Translations under genes and position numbers: made by a program | Notes under the pieces: model-generated | The model's database searches: none | Seen by the model: only the letters and a program-made list of their open reading frames with translations | Told to the model about the DNA's origin: nothing | In this document: in pieces, positions 60,351-64,000 of the stretch | Layout: every line of letters begins with the position of its first letter | Numbering within the stretch: position 1 is the first letter of the stretch | Origin: UBA7672 sp963738625 | GTDB taxonomy: Bacteria > Pseudomonadota > Alphaproteobacteria > Caulobacterales > Hyphomonadaceae | Reading direction: 5' to 3' | Assembly: GCA_963738625.1 (NCBI GenBank) | Contig: CAVTXH010000020.1 | Coordinates: forward strand, 682,001 to 746,000 | Length of the DNA stretch: 64,000 bases

Positions 60351-60836
60351 ATGGATCCGCTGACGCAACTTGGCCTGCTGGCGACCATCGCCGCGACCTA
60401 TTCCGGCTTCATCGCCGTGTTCATCGCATTCACCAAGGACGGCCGCTTCGAGGTGACCGACGCCCACTTCGTGCAGGCGATGGTTCTGGGCACGATCGGC
60501 GTCATCGTCATGTCTTTGGCCCCGCCGGTTCTCGTCCTGCTGATGCCGGCGGAGCGGATGTGGTTCGCGGTTACCGCGTTCGCCATCGCGGGCGGCGTGC
60601 CGTCGATGATCTACCAGGCCTGGCAGCAGACGACGATGCCGGAGGACGAGCGGCGCAAGATTCCCGGCGGCTGGCATCTGCCCGGCTGGGGCCTCGGCGT
60701 CGCGGCGCTTGCCGCATTCATCGCCGGGCTAATGTACCCGCACTTTCGCCCAGGTCTCTACGTCGCGGGCGTCACCTTCATGCTGGCGACCGCGATCTGG
60801 TGCTTCATCGCCGTCGTGTTCCGCCGGTTCTTCTAA
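60351..60836 (+). CDS. Four-helix membrane protein, unknown function
   Basis: A 161-residue protein with about four membrane helices, for example TQLGLLATIAATYSGFIAVF at the start and a last one ending IAVVFRRFF. GGGAGG precedes the ATG. No cofactor motif or recognised domain is seen. It ends convergently with the DUF2842 gene. Confidence 0.82.
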   Translation: MDPLTQLGLLATIAATYSGFIAVFIAFTKDGRFEVTDAHFVQAMVLGTIGVIVMSLAPPVLVLLMPAERMWFAVTAFAIAGGVPSMIYQAWQQTTMPEDERRKIPGGWHLPGWGLGVAALAAFIAGLMYPHFRPGLYVAGVTFMLATAIWCFIAVVFRRFF

Positions 60837-60842
60837 ACCCCT

Positions 60843-61055
60843 CTACACGTCCGGGCTTTCCTTCGGCGCGTCCTTGGCGTGCATCCAGCGCAGCAGCGGC
60901 TTGATCGGCAGGACCCAGGCGAGGCCTGCGATGGGAAAGAAGATAAGCTGCACCACCAGGTGCTCGTGCAGCACGCGGTCGCCTACCACGGCCATGACCG
61001 CGACATAGGCCGCCAGCCAGGCGAGGATCGTGAAAGCGCCGAGAAATTTGCGCAT
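60843..61055 (-). CDS. DUF2842-family membrane protein
   Basis: A 70-residue protein with two membrane helices (ILAWLAAYVAVMAVVGDRVL and LIFFPIAGLAWVLPI) and the family-like end KPLLRWM. DUF2842 is typical of alphaproteobacteria and lies near respiratory genes in several species. The ATG at 61055 has GGAG upstream. A long frame to 61478 is antisense to ctaA and is not used. The function is unknown. Confidence 0.85.
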   Translation of the reverse strand: MRKFLGAFTILAWLAAYVAVMAVVGDRVLHEHLVVQLIFFPIAGLAWVLPIKPLLRWMHAKDAPKESPDV

Positions 61056-61157
61056 GAGCGCGGCTCCAGCTGCGGCTTTCGTATGCATAGGCGGGATGGC
61101 AATTTGCCATCCCGCAGGCCGCTGGCTTTCCGCTCTCACAGATAGGATAAGCGCGCA

Positions 61158-62207
61158 ATGACCGCCGCCGTCGCAGCCGCAGTTCCTGCCAGCCCGCTCA
61201 TCCCCGCGAAGGGCGTGGCGCTGATGCGGGCTTGGCTGCTGCTGATCGCGCTCATGGTCTACGCCATGATCCTCGTGGGCGGCGCGACGCGGCTGACCGA
61301 CAGCGGCCTGTCGATCACCGAATGGAAGCCGCTGTTGGGCGCCTTTCCGCCGATGAACGATGCGGCCTGGGCGGAAGCCTTCTCCAAGTACCAGTCGATG
61401 ACGGCGCAGTACCACCAGCTGAATCCCAACATGGACCTGGCCGGGTTCAAGGGCATCTATTGGTGGGAGTGGAGCCACCGCGAACTGGGTCGGGTCATCG
61501 GCGTAGTCTTCGCCCTGCCGCTGATCTTCTTCTGGGCGACGGGCCGGACGACGAAGAAACTACTGCCGCACCTCCTGATATTGTTCGTGCTCGGCGGGCT
61601 GCAGGGATTGATCGGCTGGTGGATGGTGTCCTCGGGCGTCAACACGGATCTCACCTCCGTCTCACCCTATCGATTGATGACGCACTTCTGCCTGGCGCTG
61701 CTGATCATCGCCTACTGCTTCTGGCTGTGGCTCGAACTCGGCGCGACACGAAAGCCATTGCCAGTGCAAGCGAGCGGCTGGGCGAACGCGCTGATCTGGA
61801 TCGTCGGCATTCAGATGGCGCTCGGCGCCCTGGTCGCCGGTCTCGACGCGGGCAGGGGCTACACCGACTGGCCGATGATGTCGGGCGATTTCGTGCCCAA
61901 GGCGATCTTCGCGCTCGATCCGTTCTGGCGGAACTTCTTCGAGAACGAGGCGACCACGCAATTTCTGCACCGCATGACGGCCTACCTGCTTGTGGCGCTT
62001 GCTTTGTTCGCCGCCTGGAAATTCCGCAAGGCGAGCGTGACGCATTTCCCGCTCTTAGCCGGCCTGGTCACGGTGCAGGCGCTGCTCGGCATCGTCACGC
62101 TGGTCAACGCAGCGCCCCTTGATCTCTCGTTACTCCACCAGGCACTGGGAACGGCTGCGCTGCTCGCCAGCGTGCGCCTGGCATGGACATCAAAGTCCGC
62201 GGCCTGA
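61158..62207 (+). CDS. ctaA: Heme A synthase (COX15/CtaA, type 2)
   Basis: A 349-residue protein with about eight membrane helices that oxidises heme O to heme A for aa3-type cytochrome oxidase. Segments LVGGATRLTDSGLSITEWKP near 38, WWEWSHRELGRVIG near 103, and GLDAGRGYTDWPMMSGDFVP near 230 carry the conserved residues and His ligands, with FLHRMTAYLL near 271. It is the type found in alphaproteobacteria and mitochondria, lacking the Cys pair of Bacillus CtaA. This implies aerobic respiration with heme-A oxidase; the oxidase genes are not in the window. Confidence 0.96.
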   Translation: MTAAVAAAVPASPLIPAKGVALMRAWLLLIALMVYAMILVGGATRLTDSGLSITEWKPLLGAFPPMNDAAWAEAFSKYQSMTAQYHQLNPNMDLAGFKGIYWWEWSHRELGRVIGVVFALPLIFFWATGRTTKKLLPHLLILFVLGGLQGLIGWWMVSSGVNTDLTSVSPYRLMTHFCLALLIIAYCFWLWLELGATRKPLPVQASGWANALIWIVGIQMALGALVAGLDAGRGYTDWPMMSGDFVPKAIFALDPFWRNFFENEATTQFLHRMTAYLLVALALFAAWKFRKASVTHFPLLAGLVTVQALLGIVTLVNAAPLDLSLLHQALGTAALLASVRLAWTSKSAA

Positions 62208-62237
62208 CGCGGCTCCCAACCACCCTTGAGTCCTGAC

Positions 62238-63920
62238 TTAGGGCGCCGACGGCGGCGCCGGCGGACCAGCCGTCGCAGCAGGCGGCGCGCCAGGCGGACG
62301 CGGTTCCGGCGGCCGCGCCTTGCGGGGCAGGCGGCCTTGATGGTTCGAGGCCAGCATCGCGAAGCCCGCGAGGATCACCGAGTTTCGCTTCATGTCTTCC
62401 GGCTGCAGGCTCTCGAAGAAGTCCATGTTGGTGTGGTGCGTCGTGGGCTCGTATTCCAGAGGGTCCTGGATGAACTGGAAGCCGGGCAGACCCGCTTGGT
62501 CGAACGAGGCGTGGTCTGTCGACCCCGTCGAGCGCGACGAAACGTGCGCCATGCCAAGATCACGGAACGGCTCCGCCCACTGGCGGAAGATCGGGATGAT
62601 CGCCTGGTTGCCCTGCGCATAGATGCCGCGGATCGAGCCCACGCCATTGTCGAGATTGAAATAGGCCTGGAAGCGGCTGTGGTCGCGCTTGACGGGAACG
62701 ACTTCCCCGCGTGCATTCGCTTTCGTCGGCACGCCGCGCACGCCGCCGAAATGCTTGGCCACATAGAGGCGCGAGCCGATCAGCCCCTGTTCCTCGCCAT
62801 TCCACAGACAGACGCGCACGGTTCGCTTCAGCGGCGTCTTGGTCTGTTTGAGGAGACGCATAGCCTCGAGAGCGACCGAGCACGCCCCGCCATTGTCGGT
62901 GGCGCCGGTCGCCGAATGGAAGGAGTCGAAATGGCCCCCGATGATGACGACTTCGTCCGGCCATTCGCTGCCGCGGATTTCGCCGACGACGTTGAACATC
63001 TCCGGATTGAGCTGCCAGTCATTTCGGATGTCGGCTTCCACAATCACCGCCTGGCCTTGGCTGACTGATCGCGCGATGCGGCCATAGTGTTCCGCCTCTA
63101 CGGCGATGCGCGGGATCTGCGTTTCCGGCGCATCGGTGCGCCCGCCGCCGAGAATGTTGACGACGCCATGCCCCTTGTTGGTCGAGAAGACGCCGAGCGC
63201 GCCCTCGTCGCGGAAGAAGGTGTTGCGGTTGAACGGCGGCGGATCGCCCGGGCGCGGCTGCGGCGGCGGATTGGGCCGCGGCGTATTGGTCTGCGGCGAA
63301 CCCTGTTCGGGCGGGCGGGCAGGGGTCTCCAGCGCCTCGAGCTGCTCGCGTGTATGGCGGCGCGCCACCGGGTCCCACTGCGCACGCATCTCTATGGGCG
63401 CCTGGCCCAGCACCCACTTGCCCTTGAGCTTGCCCGACCACTTCTCCTTGAGGTCTTTCTGCTCCGTCTCTGTGACCAACACGCACTCGCCGCGCACGAG
63501 GCCATTGGTCCCGGGCGTCCAGCCGATCGACATGCCGGAGATCGGGAATGCGTTCGGCGAGATTGCGTGCAGGTAGAATTTCGAATTCGACCAGCCGCGC
63601 GGGAAGCCATTGTTGGTTCCGGTCGGATCGGTCGGCCAGGGCTCCAGATTGGGTCCCGTGAGCCCCCATTCCTTCATTTTTGACACGACCCATTCGCCCG
63701 ATTTGCGGATGCCGGGAGAGCCCGAGAGGCGGGGGCCCAGCACATCCATCATGTAACTGGCGGTCTTCATGACCTGCGAGGTTTTGTCGTCCATGCCTTC
63801 CGTGCGAAGAGCCGCGAGGGCGTCATAGTTGAACGTGGACTGGGCAAAGGCCGAGCCGCCGATAAGGCCCGGGACGATTGCCCCGGCGGCTGCGGCAGTC
63901 ATGAAGGACCTACGGTTCAT
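62238..63920 (-). CDS. M28-family zinc peptidase with PA-type insert, Tat or Sec exported
   Basis: A 560-residue exported aminopeptidase-type enzyme. The N-terminus MNRRSFMTAAAAGAIVPGLI is Tat-like (RRSFM). Zinc-binding segments are GGHFDSFHSATGATDNGGAC near 325, WNGEEQGLIGS near 375, and the C-terminal HHTNMDFFE near 508. A second acidic element YFNLDNG lies near 428. An insert near 205-240 is Pro-rich, and the C-terminus is a Pro/Ala tail. GGGGAGA precedes the ATG. It should remove residues from peptides in the periplasm. Confidence 0.93.
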   Translation of the reverse strand: MNRRSFMTAAAAGAIVPGLIGGSAFAQSTFNYDALAALRTEGMDDKTSQVMKTASYMMDVLGPRLSGSPGIRKSGEWVVSKMKEWGLTGPNLEPWPTDPTGTNNGFPRGWSNSKFYLHAISPNAFPISGMSIGWTPGTNGLVRGECVLVTETEQKDLKEKWSGKLKGKWVLGQAPIEMRAQWDPVARRHTREQLEALETPARPPEQGSPQTNTPRPNPPPQPRPGDPPPFNRNTFFRDEGALGVFSTNKGHGVVNILGGGRTDAPETQIPRIAVEAEHYGRIARSVSQGQAVIVEADIRNDWQLNPEMFNVVGEIRGSEWPDEVVIIGGHFDSFHSATGATDNGGACSVALEAMRLLKQTKTPLKRTVRVCLWNGEEQGLIGSRLYVAKHFGGVRGVPTKANARGEVVPVKRDHSRFQAYFNLDNGVGSIRGIYAQGNQAIIPIFRQWAEPFRDLGMAHVSSRSTGSTDHASFDQAGLPGFQFIQDPLEYEPTTHHTNMDFFESLQPEDMKRNSVILAGFAMLASNHQGRLPRKARPPEPRPPGAPPAATAGPPAPPSAP

Positions 63921-64000
63921 GGTCTCCCCCTTGTTTTCTGGTCCGACTATAGGCGCGGGCCTCGTCGCGTCGATTCCGCTCGCCCGGCGAGGCGATCAAC

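Overview
The window is GC-rich, densely coded DNA of an aerobic Gram-negative alphaproteobacterium, probably of the Caulobacterales/Hyphomonadaceae kind; this placement is an inference. It rests on a TonB-dependent receptor, DUF2842 and DUF6489 small proteins, a type-2 CtaA heme A synthase, a class II DAHP synthase, an amphi-Trp protein and dispersed palindromic repeats of a style common in that class. No phage, insertion sequence, CRISPR array or replication origin was recognised. Most genes look like ordinary chromosomal core or accessory genes. One tRNA-Val(CAC) gene is present at 10395.

Layout. 1-6.5 kb: a 5'-truncated TonB receptor, an MBL-fold hydrolase, a serine hydrolase and a hypothetical gene whose 3' end runs into stem-loops. 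6.5-10.1 kb: a repeat-rich spacer, an L,D-transpeptidase with a low-complexity linker, an Lpp-like lipoprotein and an MFS transporter. 10.3-13.4 kb: tRNA-Val followed by a 20-bp tandem repeat, a small conserved-looking gene, a Gph-like phosphatase and glmU. 13.5-17.5 kb: a membrane protein with an M48 protease fold that lacks every zinc ligand, divergent from a TIR-FGE fusion, then a VOC protein coupled to a membrane protein. 17.8-25.6 kb: a periplasmic TPR protein, an acyl-CoA synthetase, an MDR oxidoreductase, small proteins, a retropepsin-PDZ protein, rpiA and a lipoprotein. 25.7-31.3 kb: a secreted repeat protein, gor, a ParA ATPase with a partner candidate, a dienelactone hydrolase and a PAP2 phosphatase. 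31.5-36.5 kb: asd, class II DAHP synthase, a lipoprotein, a MATE exporter and HU. 36.6-42.8 kb: oxidoreductases, a MAPEG protein and a tandem pair of two-lobed retropepsin-like proteins. 42.8-46.6 kb: gltX and an ArsR-led SRPBCC/VOC/DUF1801 cluster with a visible promoter and operator. 46.6-54 kb: a YqjD-like protein, a COG2509-type flavoprotein, a hydrolase with a MerR regulator, a lipoprotein quinohemoprotein alcohol dehydrogenase and a frameshifted MOSC gene. 54-64 kb: LOG, an Atm1-type ABC exporter, a cupin lipoprotein, an acyltransferase, an amphi-Trp protein coupled to two glutathione peroxidases (the first frameshifted), an outer-membrane barrel, ctaA and an M28 peptidase.

Themes. Several genes concern the cell envelope: LDT/Lpp, GlmU, lipoproteins, the barrel and exported two-lobed aspartic proteases. 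Several concern thiol or redox defence: Gor, two GPx, Atm1-type exporter. The best candidate for an undescribed system is the divergent pair at 13.5-16.4 kb, a TIR protein with an intact-looking NADase glutamate fused to a copper-cysteine-less FGE fold, next to a catalytically dead M48-type membrane protein. The second best is the Lpp/LDT pair, in which the lipoprotein keeps the Lpp trimer-like helix but has lost the terminal lysine.
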